From assembly GCA_019321725.1 (NCBI GenBank), contig CM033116.1, forward strand, positions 18,125,869-18,189,868: a stretch of 64,000 nt of DNA, in the 5' to 3' direction. Positions 34,390-47,920 of the stretch are shown here, piece by piece. Within the stretch, counting starts at the first letter, position 1; the number at the start of each line of letters is the position of its first letter. Source of the DNA: Paulownia fortunei. Its lineage: Eukaryota > Streptophyta > Magnoliopsida > Lamiales > Paulowniaceae. The notes below the pieces were generated by a model that worked only from the letters and a program-made list of their open reading frames with translations, did no database searches and was not told the DNA's origin. The position numbers and the translations under genes are program-made.

Positions 34390-37300
34390 CGTTATAGCAT
34401 GATTGCATATTTTGAAATTCTGATCAATATAAAATTATTAGATAATATATTTTTACAAGTTCATTATATTATGTATACATATGTGTGTCACGTATGAATT
34501 AAGATTATGATGGTTAGATGAACATGTGTGTATAAATATATACATGTTATTATTCTTATAAATATTATGTATCTAATGAAGATTAGTAACTTAAAAAGAT
34601 ACTAATTTGGTTTATTTCAACTGTTTTGATTAATAAAGATAAATTATTTATTTGATTTTTCTAAAATAAATGATATATATATTATGTCTATTCATTTTAT
34701 TCATCGTTCTTTCAAATTATATAATACAATAATATTTTTTATATTTATTGATATTATATTGCTTAAATACAATTTTACATAACTTGATGAAAGGTAAAAT
34801 AAAACAATGGATAAAAATCTTTAATTTTTTTTTTCTTTAGTACATAATAAATACTTTAACCAAAGAAAATATATTGTAAACAGAGAATTCATCTTCTTCC
34901 CATTTCAATTAAAGTTATGTTCTCATAATTCAAGAAGCTCTTTTTAGATAGCATGGAAAATAAATTATTGTTGAATTCTTTAAATGATTTGGTTAATCTT
35001 ACACTAAAGAAGATTATGGGTTGCATGGAATCAGTTTGTTAATTGGTTTTGATGTTTTTCCCATATGCCAGATTTTGTGTGTGTGTGTGTATAAAAGTAT
35101 GTTGAACAATTGAAGTATATGTATATATACAATTTTATTAAAAAAATTTAATAATATATATTCCGTAGACAATCAATTTTTTAAGATATTTAATTAATTA
35201 TTTTTTTGTTATTTATTACTAATGATATCTCTCTAGATAAATTTTTGTTGATTATTGTTTATATGCTTAAGCACACATTGAATTTATATGATAACCAAAG
35301 TTTTAAAAGATGATACCAGATTAATTCAATTTATGAATAATCTAATTTAAATCTATCATAGCCACACTTGAGATCTTCTTTGCTAACAATAACTCATATG
35401 GTGTTCTTATAAGCTTCCTATGATTTATAATTCAATAAAATACATTTTATTAAAGAAGATTATATTGATATCAAACTGAAATGATCAATATAATCAAATA
35501 TTTTATAAGTGAAGTACTTTATTCTATTTTAATGATACTATGTGGAGAAAAATGAAATTAATAAAGAAGACAAAATATGTTCATGCCTTCTATATGCTCC
35601 AAAAGTAGCAATATCGGGAGCAAAATTCTATGAAACATTCTAGATCAATTTCATGTCTTCTTATGGCCAAGAAAAACAATGAGCTTTTGATGAAAAAACG
35701 AAAAACTTGTCCAAATTGTTATAACATCCCCTAAAGTGAATGTAATAACATTTTATTGATCTTTATAAAGTTTTGAAAATACATATAGACAAACTTGGCA
35801 TATTATGATTATGATGATGATGGTAATCATAATGACAAAATCATATATGACACATTTAGACGTCACATGTCTCTTTGAATAAGTAGATTAAATTAATGAC
35901 TATTTTAATGATATGATTTAATTTATCTTAAGATTATGTTATGATTATTTTTTGGTGTTCTATTAAATTAAGTGTGATTTTTTTTCTTTTATGTTTGAAG
36001 TTTTCATGTCATGATACTTTCTTAATTCTTATGCATTTTCTTTCTTTAATAAAAGAAAAATGGACAGATTTCATACTTTTATTAGTTCAAATATTAATGA
36101 TAAAGGTATATACTTAGCAGACAGTGCAATAACTGTATACTTCGAAATAAAAAATATTTCTTAAATTTGACAATAAAAAAAGCCAAGGTTATTACAATAT
36201 CAGACACTACAACCCTTATTGAAGGTTCCGAAAGGGCCAACATTATATTGTCTTGAGTGACAAAATTTATTATTAAAGTGCCTTACTTTCTTTTAAATCG
36301 AAGAAAAATCTGATAAGTTTTAAAGATGTATGCCAAAGCGATTATCATATTGATACTGTTAATAAGGCAAATATCGAATATATCTATATTACATTTATTG
36401 TTTCAAGAGAAAAATGTATATTAAAAAGGTTGCGTACCATATATTTTAACTTATACTACACATATATTGATCCAATTGAGATAACTATAATAGTAAACTT
36501 CTAGTTTACTAATATAAGAACTTTTATTGTTTGACATGACCGATTGGGCCATTCGGGATCAATTATGTTGTGAAAAATTATTGAAAATTCAAATGATATG
36601 TATTGAAAAACTAGAAAATTCTTCACTTTAATGAATTCTCATGTGTTGTAGTTCAGAGGGACGATATTAAACTATCAACAATTAAAGTTAATATTGAATG
36701 TCTTGTATTTCTGCAACGCATTCATGGAAATATATGTGGTCATTTAATCCGGTATATGGACTATTTAGATATTTTATGGTATTAATAAATTCATCTATTA
36801 GGTGGTCCTATGTTTGCCCGTAATCTATTTGCAATTTGGCATATTAATTACTCAAATAATCTATTTGCAAGCCCAATTTATAGAATATGCAATAAAAACT
36901 ATTGTCTTGATAATGTTGGTGAATTTGCATCACAAGCATTTAATGATTATTGAATAACAGTTGGAATAAATGTTAAACATCCTATTGTTCATGTATATAT
37001 ACAAAATGGTTTAGCAGAATCATTTATTAAACACCTCTAGTTGATTGCTAGACTAGAACTTATGAGATCAAAACTCTCAATCTCTATTTGGGGACATGCG
37101 ATTTTGCATGTAGCAGTGTTTGTTCATATTAGGCTAACATCATTTCATAAGTATTTCCCATTATAATTGACTTTTGGTTAAGAGCCTAATATTTCCCATT
37201 TAAGAATTTTTGGTTGTGCGGTTTATGTTCAAATTGCTCCACCACAGTGCACTAAAATAGGTCCGCAAAGAAGGTTGGGAATATATATAGATTATGAATC

Positions 37301-39581
37301 TCCTTCAATTATTAAGTATCTTGAAACTCTTACAGGTGATATTTTTACGACACGATTTGCCGACTGTCATTTTAATGGAACAGTTTTTCCAGCATTAGGG
37401 AGAGAAAAGAAACAGTTGGAAAAAGAATACACAAATTATTCTGAACCTGAAGTTTAAAGAATAATTTATTTGCAAAATAAAACCAATTAATTATCAGATG
37501 TATTTATTGACTCAAAGAAAATGGCAAAGTCATATGTACCAGTTGATAATGCTCCAAAAATAATTAATGTCCCAGCAGGACTATGTATAGCTAATGAGTC
37601 TAACACACGCTTGAAGCGTGGTAGACCAATCAATTCTAAAAATAAAAAAGCCCTAAAAAAAAGAAACGAGCTATCAATCAAAATGGCCCTATCAAGTATG
37701 CAAGTATTCCAATAGAAATAATGAACATAATTAAAACTCCAAAAGAGGTTCATGTACCTAAAAATAATGAAAAATGTTGAGATCTCAATAAATTATGTCA
37801 ATACTGAAAAATGATGGAATTGAAGAAATACTTGTCAACAACAATTTTATATATAAAATAGCACTTGATGTTACAATAGAAAATGAGTTCATGAAACAAT
37901 GATAATTGAAGAACGCCAGCATAAAAATGATTGGCCAAAATGAAATATGCAATTCAGACTAAATTAAACTCGCTCGTAAAATATGAGGTATTTGAACCTG
38001 TAGTCCAAACATAAAAGGATATAAAATCAGTGACGTACAAATGGGTCTTTGTGCAAAAACAAAACGAGAATAATAAAGTTGTAAAACATAAAAGACGAAT
38101 TGTTGCGCAAAGGTTTTTCACAAAGATCAAGTATTAATTATAAAAAGACTTATTATCCTATGGTGGATGCAAACATTAAGAGTTCTTATTAGCCTAACAG
38201 TTCGTAAAAATTTAGATATGCATCTTATGAATGTAGTCATATGACTTAATTGATACTAATATCTATATGAAAATCCCTAAATGATTTAAAATACTTGATA
38301 CATGTAATTCAATTTCTCAAAAAATATAATTTAAAGGCTTTATATGGATTGAAATAATCTTGACTGATGAGTTATAAACAATTTAGTGACTATTTATTAA
38401 TGAAAATGTCCCATTTACCTAATTATTTTATAAAGAAATTTAATTCTGGATTTGATATAATTATTAATGACTTGAATGTCATTGGAACTTTTGATGAAAT
38501 TTTAAACGTAAACTATTTAAAGAAAGAAATTGAAATGAAGGACATTAAGTTTCGGCCTGCATATTAAGTATTTAGCAGATAATCAATCTGTCTATATAAA
38601 GAAGGTCCTAAAGTGTTTTTATATGAATAAAGCACAATGGATAAGTACCCCAATGATTGTTAAATCATTTGATGTGAAAAAAAAAGGATCTTTTTAGACT
38701 TCAAGAAGACAAGTATTTGGTCATGAAATACCATATTTTAGTGTCATAGGTACACTAATGTATCTTATCAATAACATACGACTTGGTATAACATTTTCAG
38801 TAAATTTGTTATTCTCCAATGTGAAGACATTGGAATGAAAATCAAACTCATATTTCGTTATCTTAAATGAACAATTGATATTGAGTTATTCTACTCCAAG
38901 AGGTATATTTTACAATTAGTGGTTATGCAGATGCAAGTCACACAAAAGTCGCTCTCAAATAGGATATCTCTTCACATTCGGTGGTACTGCTATATTATGA
39001 CGTTTACCAAAAGCAAACTATAACAACTATTTCTTCAAATCATGCTGAAATTCTTGCAATCCATGAAGTATAGATCTATCCAAGAAGTTTATGGGCTATC
39101 ATATATCAAAACGACTCCAACAACACTGTATGGAGATAATATTGTATGCATAACTCAACTTAAGGGAGGATCCATCAAATGAGATAGAATTAAACATATA
39201 TCACCAAAAAAAAATTTCACACGTAACTCCAAATGTGATATCAATGTCCAATAGATTCATTCAAGTGATAATTTGACAGATTTATTCGCAAATGCATTAC
39301 CCACTGCATCATTTGAAAAATCAAGATATGGTATTGGAATGCATCGACATAAATATATTATATGAATGAATGTGAGCATATATGCACTATATTCTTTTCC
39401 TTGATCAAGATTTTATCCCACTAGATTTTTTCTGGCAAGATTTTTATTGAGACAATTTATAACGCGTATTTACACAAGAATGATATTTTTTTTTCTTCAC
39501 TAAGATTTTTTTTTCATAGGGTTTTTCCTTAGTAAGGTTTTAACGAGGCATATTCTTTGTATGTGGACATCCAATGGGGAG

Positions 39582-39838
39582 TGTTATGAACATATGTTAG
39601 GAAACTATCTAATCAATGGTTAGTAAATGTCAAATCAAATATGAATGTCCGATTTATTTTTTAATTTATTATATTATTATATGATATATTTATTTATCTT
39701 GAATACCTAAAAATAGGGATAAATTTGTAATGAAATATACAAATGAATACTAGAGAAAGAAAATATTCTTTATATTATTCATTTTTTACTCTCTATATTT
39801 TTCACTTAATAGTATTTAATTTTCTTTATTTTAGAACA
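39582..39838 (+). repeat. 3' LTR of the copia element
   Basis: 257 bp, preceded by the polypurine tract and followed by TTCTG. Base differences and small indels relative to the 5' LTR show that the insertion is not recent. Confidence 0.9.
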
Positions 39839-39916
39839 TTCTGAACTTTCTTCTTTTAATTTTAAGTCACATGTTTGTATGTGAGAAATTAATTGCTATT
39901 GCTATGGGGTTGGACT

Positions 39917-40300
39917 TAGGTATGGAAATAGGCTTAGGTTTAGATTGAGTTTGTTTGATCCAAACTTGACATATTAAAATTTTTAAAGACGTAGGCTCAA
40001 ATTCACCTCATATCTAAACCTGGTGAATAGGCTTGCTAGACCCACTTTATAAATTAAGAAATATTAAAAAAATTATATTTTTTAAAAATAATAATATTAA
40101 AACTTTCTAAATAATCTATATTCCAAAAAAATATCATATAAATATATGTAATATTTTTTTAAAAATAATAATAAATGGGTCGGGTCTGGAAATGAAAAAC
40201 TTAAGACAGAACCAAACCTGTTTATATTATTAAAAATCGCCACAGGCAGGGGCAGGTTTTGGACGGGTCCGAATTTGGATTCGCTCCATTGTCATCCTTA
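39917..40300. mobile_element. Short non-autonomous hAT-type element
   Basis: Left end TAGGTATGGAAATAGGC and right end on the other strand TAAGGATGACAATGGAGC form imperfect inverted repeats. Flanking 8-mers GTTGGACT (39909-39916) and GTTGAACC (40301-40308) agree at 6 of 8. The interior has GGGTCGGGTCTGG and GACGGGTCCGAATTTGG strings common in plant hAT ends. Confidence 0.55.
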
Positions 40301-40308
40301 GTTGAACC

Positions 40309-41907
40309 ATATGTTCGGACTTATATTGGAAAGTTTTGGCAGCATAATTTTTGGGAAAGTGCAATTTTGAGGGTTGTATTGGAAAATGTTTCTAGGATGA
40401 AAAATTGTTCGATTTTATTTTAAAGATGTGATGTAATTTCTTTTAGAAAAAAATTGATTTTATTTTCGGAGATGATATTTTATATTATAAATATCATGAT
40501 GGATTTTATCTGATTAGTAGTATCATATCAATTTTTTATATTAATGTATTTTTTGTTATGATAATATCAATATTAAAAAAAATTATATTAAGGTAGTAAT
40601 TTGAAGATGTAAATATATATTTTTTAATTTAATTTGGAATATGTATATATATATATATATATGTAGTCATGAACTCAGTATGATTAGGGTCTTCTCAAAA
40701 TATTTTAGGGGGAGAAAGTGATGCCTTTTGGGAGAATAAAATCCAAAAAGGAATTTATATTATTTGGTTTCATTTATGGGGAAAAAATATTCATAAATCA
40801 TGACTCCAGACATATTAGGTTTTTCGTTTTATTTATGGTATTTTATTTTGTATAGAAATTTAATTGATTAAATGTGCTTAAAAATCAAGAGTTAGTGAGT
40901 TCAAACAAATGAAGTAACTCATAAATCCCCGAGTTGGAATATTTTCCTTTCCAATAATTTTACAGCATTAAAGTGAGACCACAAGCATATCACCTATCAT
41001 GTGAACTCATGCCATTCATTCATATTTGGCAATGAAGTTTAGCTCGAATAGCAAAATTGAGACTTAAATATTACGAGATTTAAGATTCAAATCATATTAA
41101 AAAATATAAATATTTATTTATTTTTACAATAATTATTTATTAATTGCTAATTATTTATTAATCATTGAATGATATTTTCATTGTTACATTGGTCCAATAA
41201 TACAAAGACACAGTAGGTTGCAACATTAAATCATAAGTCACATTATAACAACAAATGCATGATAATGATAATGAGGATGACAAAGATGGTGACCCAATAG
41301 TGCATTCGGTTTGTTCTTTGGTCGTTGAGACACTTGATTCTTTTTCTTTTTCTTTTTCTTTTTCTTTTTTTTTAATAAGAAAAAGCTTTATAATATTATT
41401 AATTAGGCATATTCCAAATTGCAATTTGCGTGGTGGTATCAGATACATTGCATAAACCTTTTCTAGATTACTAGCAATTATGGCAAAGGTGGCGCAGCTC
41501 CACTCCATGGACTTGCATAATATTGCAGTGTCTCACAAGTATGAAGTAAGATGTTCTTGTATTTGATGAAAGAGAAATAATGGTTTAAGGGTTAATGGAC
41601 CAAAATACCCTTAAATTTTGACATAGCTGCCCACGGGTCATGACCGATATGGATCCGATGTGGATAAAACGTGAGTTTTAGGTTATATAAAATGCGCATT
41701 ATTCATGGAGATATTCACGCTCTTGACACTGTCAAAATCTGTAATCTATTAAAAAAGTATATTCAATTTCTTTTTTTATTTATATTTTCGATCCATTTCT
41801 CTATTTTTCTGATCTAATTTGAGCGTAGCATGGTTTTAATTTAAACTGGGCCTAACAAACTTAACTTTGTGTTGGAAAAAGCAATAAATAAATAAGTGCA
41901 TTATTAA
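40309..41907. other. AT-rich intergenic DNA
   Basis: No gene. It contains a short AT microsatellite near 40640-40660 and a (TCTTTT)n tract at 41338-41370. A frame on each strand at 41158-41508 is driven by that tract and is not a gene. Confidence 0.45.
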
Positions 41908-42994
41908 GAGCTTGTTTGGTGGTTTTTTTTTTTTTTTTTTCAATTTTTCAATATTTGAGAAGCTCAATTCTTGTTTGATTTGAGCTATTTTCATAGAAAA
42001 TAGGCTGCTTTTATTTGCATTTTTTCACATAAAAAAAAAGGTCAATCCCGCTCTTGGATACAGCTCAACTGGTGGAACTATCAACTTGAATTCACTTTCA
42101 ATGATAAGGTGAGAGTTCAAATTCTGATAGGAATTTGCGGTTAAATTTCGGTATGAAATAATCATTGTATTGCCAATAGGACCTACGATCGGAGTTTAGT
42201 ATGATGCAATCACTGTTGATTGGACTCCTTGTACGCAAAAGTGTACAATTTTTATTGAAAATTCGAAAATCAATTGAAACATATTTTGCAATTTACTCCT
42301 TTCAAAAAATACTAGGGCATATGTTTTCGAAATTCAAAATTAATTTGACTAAATTGGAATATCTGATCATTAAAAAAAAAAAAAAAGAGCAATCCCTGTA
42401 ACCCCAACTCCAAGCCTATTGTTGCAGCTAGTTCTGTAACTTATCAATCGCGTTAGTACTCAGCTCCTCTGACAAACAACTTTCTACCTACAACACTCCA
42501 AAAAGCACGATTTTGTCTCCCTCTCTCTCTCTCTTTGTTTTTTTTCCATCCTTCTCCTTGTGCCCGACGTTGCAAATACTGAAATACATGTTATAGTGAC
42601 AAAATTTGTCACATTATCACATTTATTTTCAATTGTACAACCTATCCACACAAAAAACAATTAAAGTCAAACTCATTAATTATTTTCTCAACATAAATCA
42701 TGGGGATGGGGTCACCCATTTGTCTATTAAACTATTTTGTACATATTTGTTGAAAAAAAAAAAATACAAGATCAAACATAAATTTTTATTCGCCACATTT
42801 TTCTATTTTAAGAATTGACCCCAAAAAATTCTCAAAATCAATTAAAAACTCATTCTCAAATCTATTAATTTTTTATCTTAAATTTTATATCCAATATATT
42901 CTCACTTTTCACAAGAAAATCAATACACACCAAAAAATTTCAATAAAAATACTGAAAATAAAAAATCTCATCAAAATAAAAAACAAACGAGCCC
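41908..42994. mobile_element. PIF/Harbinger-like MITE with internal insertions
   Basis: Left end GAGCTTGTTTGGTGG and right end on the other strand GGGCTCGTTTGTTTTTT are imperfect inverted repeats of the GGGCYTGTTTGG type. TAA stands on both outer sides (41905-41907, 42995-42997), the 3-bp duplication expected for Harbinger elements. At 1.09 kb it is long for a MITE, and a SINE-like insert at about 42045-42200 explains part of that. The short TSD gives limited statistical weight. Confidence 0.5.
42045..42200 (+). repeat. tRNA-derived SINE-like sequence
   Basis: GGATACAGCTCAACTGGTGG resembles a pol III A box (TRGCNNAGYNGG) and GAGTTCAAATTC 45-50 bp later resembles the B box (GGTTCGANNCC). This spacing fits a tRNA-related SINE head. 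The cloverleaf is not intact, so it is not a tRNA gene. The 3' tail and target duplication are not clear. Confidence 0.45.
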
Positions 42995-42999
42995 TAAGG

Positions 43000-44315
43000 T
43001 CTTCTTCTTTGTTAGCGTGACATATTGGTCAAGAGAAATATGTCTCCTAAGTAGTCCCTCCTTCACTACAACGACTTCTAGACAATCTCCACATGAAAAT
43101 TTTAATTTTGTCGGTGATTTTTGATTTTCATGAGAATTCTTAGTCCGTGTTGCTCTTAGAATTTAAATTCACTATTTGGATAAATTGTTTGTTTTTTTGC
43201 TCTAATAAGTTTTTTTCTGAAATGAAAAACACTTATAGCATTAAATTTGCCATTATGAATTTATCTTGAAAATTGTTGGTGCGTAAAGTAATAGATAGAA
43301 AGTTTTGAGTTATTTATATTTTATTTAATTTGTTTCTTAGTAAGGATATATTAGTCTTTTTATTATTTAGGTTCAAATCTTTAGCTATTTAAACTTCTCT
43401 TTCCTTGTACTTACCATCTTATTCAATCTTGAAATCATTGCAATAAGAAATCCTAGCTTTCTTTCGCTTGTCTCATTTTTATTTAATTTTATGATTTGTT
43501 TTTGCATAAAGTAATTTAACATGGCATAAGAGCATAATTAATAACGAAGTTGATGCTAGAACAAAAGAAAAATCGATTGATTTTTATAATTTTTGAGTTG
43601 ATCATACAATTTCGTTCGGCCAACACCTGTTTCTTTCGTGAAATATCGTTATTTGATTTTCTATCTTGATTTTGGTTCGTTTTATTTTGTATTCACATTT
43701 TGATTTTTATCTCTGTGGAATTTGTCATTTTTTGTTCGTCATGGCTAGTTAAAGAGATGATACATATCATTCATATTAGAAATATGTGATAAATTTCTTG
43801 AAATAGAAAAAAATGTAGGATTATGTTACTGAAACTCAATGTAAATCTATAAATAAAAATAATGATAAATTTGAAAAATAATTATATATTTGAGAGATAA
43901 GTAATTCAAAATGAAACGATATTTAATGCAATATTTAGTGTAGAGACTAAATTATCAAAATTACAAAAACAACAATATTTGGTTCAAATTGCGGTACATA
44001 AATGAAATGAGATAAAAATAATAATTAATATTAAATAATACAAGAATTGTTGAGTGTTTTGAATTCTAATTGGAGTTGGTCAATGATTCATTAAACAACT
44101 GATAATATTAAATAAATTGCGAACTTAACTTATATAAGGGCAGTATGATTATGGTGTAGTTTTATAAGTTTTTATTGCCATCATATTTAAAATTTTAAAT
44201 CATGATTTTTATTATAAATTAATATTAATGGACAGTGCAATGCAATTCAAACGATTTTTTTTTTAAATTCATGATTAGCTCTACGAGGTGTGCACATATT
44301 TTCCCACAATGGACA
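43000..44315. repeat. LTR-like remnant (about 43276-43530) in AT-rich spacer
   Basis: A segment starting TGTTGGTGCGTAAAG (43275) runs through a TATTTAAAC/TTGTACTTACC leader-like part to ATTTAACATGGCATAAGAGC (43516-43535). The last string resembles an LTR end followed by a degenerate TGGTATCAGAGC primer site. It looks like one copia LTR plus the start of an internal region; no pol or second LTR is seen. The rest is featureless AT-rich DNA. Confidence 0.4.
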
Positions 44316-44323
44316 CACTTGAT

Positions 44324-45158
44324 TAGGGGTATGCACGGTTTGGTAAACCAACCAAATCGTGCCGAAATTAAAATTTTGGTATAAATCGAAACCGAATTGA
44401 AAATTTCAGTTCGATATTCGATACGTATTTTTTAAAAAATTTGGTATTCGGTTCAGTATCAGTATTTGGGTCCGGTATATCGTATCGAACTGAATATCAA
44501 ATTTTTTTATTTTAATTTATTTTTTAAAAATATTATTGATTAATTTTGACCTTTTGAAGTATTTTTTAGTGTATTATTCTTATGTTCAATTATTTAGTAA
44601 TTAATTAATAATTATTTAATTGGTGCTTATGAATATGATTAAAATTTAACTTGATAAAAATATTATATATATTTTTTTATTTTTAATAACTGAAACAATA
44701 CATTTTTTTTTTGATGAAATATATCACCAAAATACTGATTGAATACTCACCACTTACGGATTAAACTAAATATAATTTGATTCCTTAATTATTTATTATT
44801 AGTCACAAATGGAACAAATATATAAGCATATTTTTATTTTCAACAATTCAATTATTTACCTTTGACCAATCAATAGTCATTTATAATTGAAAATAAATTA
44901 TAAAAATAGTACAAATGATTGAATTATATTTTTTATAAGTCACAACTCCTTGATTAATAATTGTTAACATGAATTTTTGAAAAAAGAGGAAGTAATTTTT
45001 TTTTATAAATATCGATTTTATCAAAATCGTACCGAATTATCGATTTTTTTTTCGATAATTACCGAACCGAACCAATTTATTTCGATATTCGATTTGAAAA
45101 ATTTTCGTACCAAAATTTCGATACAATTCAGTACAATTTTTCCGAATGCACAACCCTA
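44324..45158. mobile_element. Non-autonomous hAT-type element with perfect 8-bp TSD
   Basis: The element begins TAGGGGTATGCACGGTTTGG and, on the other strand, TAGGGTTGTGCATTCGG. It is flanked by CACTTGAT at 44316-44323 and 45159-45166, an exact 8-bp duplication as hAT transposases make. Both arms carry long stretches of ACCGAA/TTCGGT text. It is the same family as 1480-2349 (TAGRGGTRTGCA ends). It has no transposase. The minus-to-plus frame at 44977-45165 is not a gene. Confidence 0.85.
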
Positions 45159-45166
45159 CACTTGAT

Positions 45167-47579
45167 CCTCGGTTGAGCATAAAACCAAGGTAAATAAGGA
45201 AATAAAACTTGGGGAACTTGAAAATGAACTAACTATAGAGGGGACACGGCACGAGGAATAAGGAACTCTCCAAATTTAGAAAGGGAAAACAAATTTTGAT
45301 TATTTACGGAGAAAGGAATGTATAGCTATACTATAAATTATATATATAGTGTCGAGTTAGCCCAAAAAAAAAAAAAATTTATTGCACCAACATATTTTAA
45401 TAACAATTAATATTTTTATTATATTTTTTCATTTTTCCGTAATAGAGTTGAAAAAAAAAACTTAAAATGATTAAAATTTTCGAAAAATTGCTGAAGTAAC
45501 CAATATATTCCAAATGAGAAAGGAAAAACTTGTGCTAGTGCGGCTACACGATTTACCTAATATATATTTAATTGGTTGAAATTATTAGAAACTTCGATTA
45601 ATTGTTTAATTGACATCTGAAAAAAAAAATAATGGTATTTGTAAAAATCCATGTATTATCTATAGTCCTAAATACTAAAAGTATTAAAAATTTAAAAAAA
45701 TTATCAATTTTCAAAATAAAGTCTGAAGTTTATTAGTGCGTAACATCATCGTACCTATAATGTTTAAAAATAAGATAACAGTAACTAAGATTTTTTTGTC
45801 AATTATCAAATTTTATCAAATACTTAGAATTGTAAGTTTATTAAATTCGTATCAAATATTAATACACTATTTGAAATAAATATCAAGTTGACACGATATA
45901 TATATAGCGACTTCTGCATATCGAAATATGAAATATAATTGTAACAATTTGGTAGTTAAAATTTATACTCATGTTGATTTTTATTTTTATTTTTTATGAG
46001 AAACCAAAAAATAAATTCAAACTTGATTACATATGAAATATATCGATACAATGTTTGAGTACAAAATTTAAATGAAACTAAATCTCCTTCTCTCTAAATT
46101 ATATGAACATTAGTACTTTTGGACACAATTGTCCAAAAATATTTTGCATTTTCATTTCCAAATGTGCTTAGTTTTCTCATTTTTTAAATTGCTTTCTAAA
46201 ATCATTTTCCACCATATTTTCAGAAGCCTACACTCAATTTCTAGAGAAAAAAATATTTTTATTTCTATAAAACACAATTTGTTGCATTTTGAGAAACGAG
46301 TAAATTAAATTCTTATGTCTAAATGAAATGTCTCACCGACGTGTCAACTCACAGGGTCAAAGTATCAAATTCACTAATCCAAATACATATTTCTTTTTAC
46401 AAAATAAATCAATAAAATCTTCTTAAAATATTGTAGAAAAGTCGAAAATAAATCTTGAAAAGATGTCAATAAGACGAGTTCAAACTTGAATTAACTTCGA
46501 ATCCATCCCATTTGGGACGGATTTTTACTATTATAAATAAGTTCAAGATAAATTTTGAATTTTTATTTTTGAACTTGTTCTGTTTAATTTTTATATTTTT
46601 AAATTTATTATATATATATTTATGTGATATTTTTATAAAATATATTTTTAAAAAATTAATATATTATTTTTAAAAAAATATATTTTTAATATATTTAAAT
46701 ATAATAAAATATATGATCTATTCCGCTGGGTCCAAGCATTACCTGCATGACTTACATACATATATACATAACTCATCAACCCTTGCTGAAATAAATAATA
46801 CGTTCTGGTGAAATTTGGACCAAATTGATATATTTTTCAAGGAAACGTAACCAAACAAGTCCTAAATATCTCAATTTCCTAAAGTACTTTTCATATTTAA
46901 GAAAAAGACCTTCTCACATATCAAATGTCTAAAATAGTCAATTTTCATTAAATTGGTTGGACTAATGATTGAATCAGTCCGACTAATTGAACTACTAACC
47001 GGTAGCAAGACTGATTTCGTCACCGATTCGGTTATAAAAACACTAATTACAACTTGTGTAAGAGTATCTGCCTATGAGAGTTAGAGTATAAAAGGGAATC
47101 TCTCCCTCTCTCTCCTAGACTACACATTTTTACACAAGAGAGATGAAAAAGAAACTCTCCTTCTCTCTCTCCTAAGAGACATATAAATTTTTAGAGAAGA
47201 GTTTTCTAAACTTTTGCTGAATATTTTCCTTCCCCTCTCCTAAGCTCAGTTTTATAATTTTATGAGTTGAAAATATCATAAGATAAATTATACAGTATAA
47301 TTTAATTTAGTATTAAGAACATCAACTCGTTCCCATTGGTGTGAAGGCTTGACTGGAAGATCTTGGTGTCTGATTCAATTAGATTAAAGTTTGGTAAAAA
47401 AAGCTTGAAAATTCTAAAAGCATTATTAAAAAAGAATTAGCCTTTTCTATCAGTTTGTTTTATTGAAACTCTCCTGAATATAATTGTTATATTTCGTAGA
47501 AAATGGATCGGAGAGGCAAAATTATTGTATGAAATGGTAGGCCCAATGTCCTTAGAAAGAGACTAACCCGACCCAAATA
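45167..47579. other. AT-rich intergenic DNA
   Basis: No gene supported. CT-rich patches with CTCTCTCTCCTA are repeated at 47100-47130 and 47160-47185, which could be the leader of an unrecognised LTR, but no ends are found. Confidence 0.35.
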
Positions 47580-47720
47580 TCAGTCAAACGTAGCTTCTGC
47601 CATGGCATATATCACCACACACCCCAAAACGGCAAAACCTCCAAACCCCAATACCGTGCCGGTGTAACTTGGGAGAGGGTCACCAAAAGAGAATCGGAAG
47701 AGCCCCAATATTGCCGCCAT
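47580..47720 (-). CDS. Hypothetical 46-residue membrane peptide, divergent to the UCH gene
   Basis: ATG at 47720-47718 to a stop at 47580. The peptide is hydrophobic, with a Gly-rich putative membrane helix near the C-terminus (GTVLGFGGFAVLGCVVIYAM) and an acidic end (AEATFD). The local GC content and codon choice look gene-like compared with the spacer around it. It points away from UCH exon 1, whose ATG lies 200 bp to the right, so the two could share a bidirectional promoter. The frame stays open upstream of the ATG for 20 codons (RPYLKIFLRKVRR), so an upstream exon is possible. I do not recognise the family. Confidence 0.35.
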   Translation of the reverse strand: MAAILGLFRFSFGDPLPSYTGTVLGFGGFAVLGCVVIYAMAEATFD

Positions 47721-47920
47721 TCCCGCCGTCCTCCGCACCTTCCGTAAAAAAATTTTGAGGTACGGTCTATTACTGCTCAAAATTTTGACTCCGGTATTGT
47801 AAATTCAGCATTATGTATTAGATGATTTTTAGGTGTGTGAATTTTAGCTATGCGGAGAATTTTGAATGAAACCTAATTTTTTGCAATTTCCATAATGGTG
47901 CAGTGGTTGGATTAGGCATC

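Larger units (their letters stand above)
34141..39838 (+). mobile_element. Complete but decayed Ty1/copia retrotransposon
   Basis: LTRs at 34141-34389 and 39582-39838 begin TGTTA(C/T)GAA and end ACA, and share most of their text with scattered differences. The element is flanked by TTCTG on both sides (34136-34140 and 39839-39843), a 5-bp target duplication. A primer-site-like CGTTATAGCATGATTG follows the left LTR, and a purine tract CCAATGGGGAG precedes the right one. Internal coding order is copia type, integrase before reverse transcriptase: integrase text at 36960-37440 (VHVYIQNGLAESF, SHLRIFGCAVYV, then RRLGIYIDYESPSIIKYLE), RT text from about 38035 (KWVFVQKQNENNKVVKHK), RNase H text at 38925-39360 (ADASH..., DNLTDLFANALPTASFEK). 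Stops and frameshifts are everywhere, so it is dead. Gag is not readable. Confidence 0.92.

Noticed and set aside
42045..42200. A tRNA gene
   Set aside because: Box-like motifs are present, but the acceptor stem and cloverleaf pairing are absent; a SINE head is more likely.
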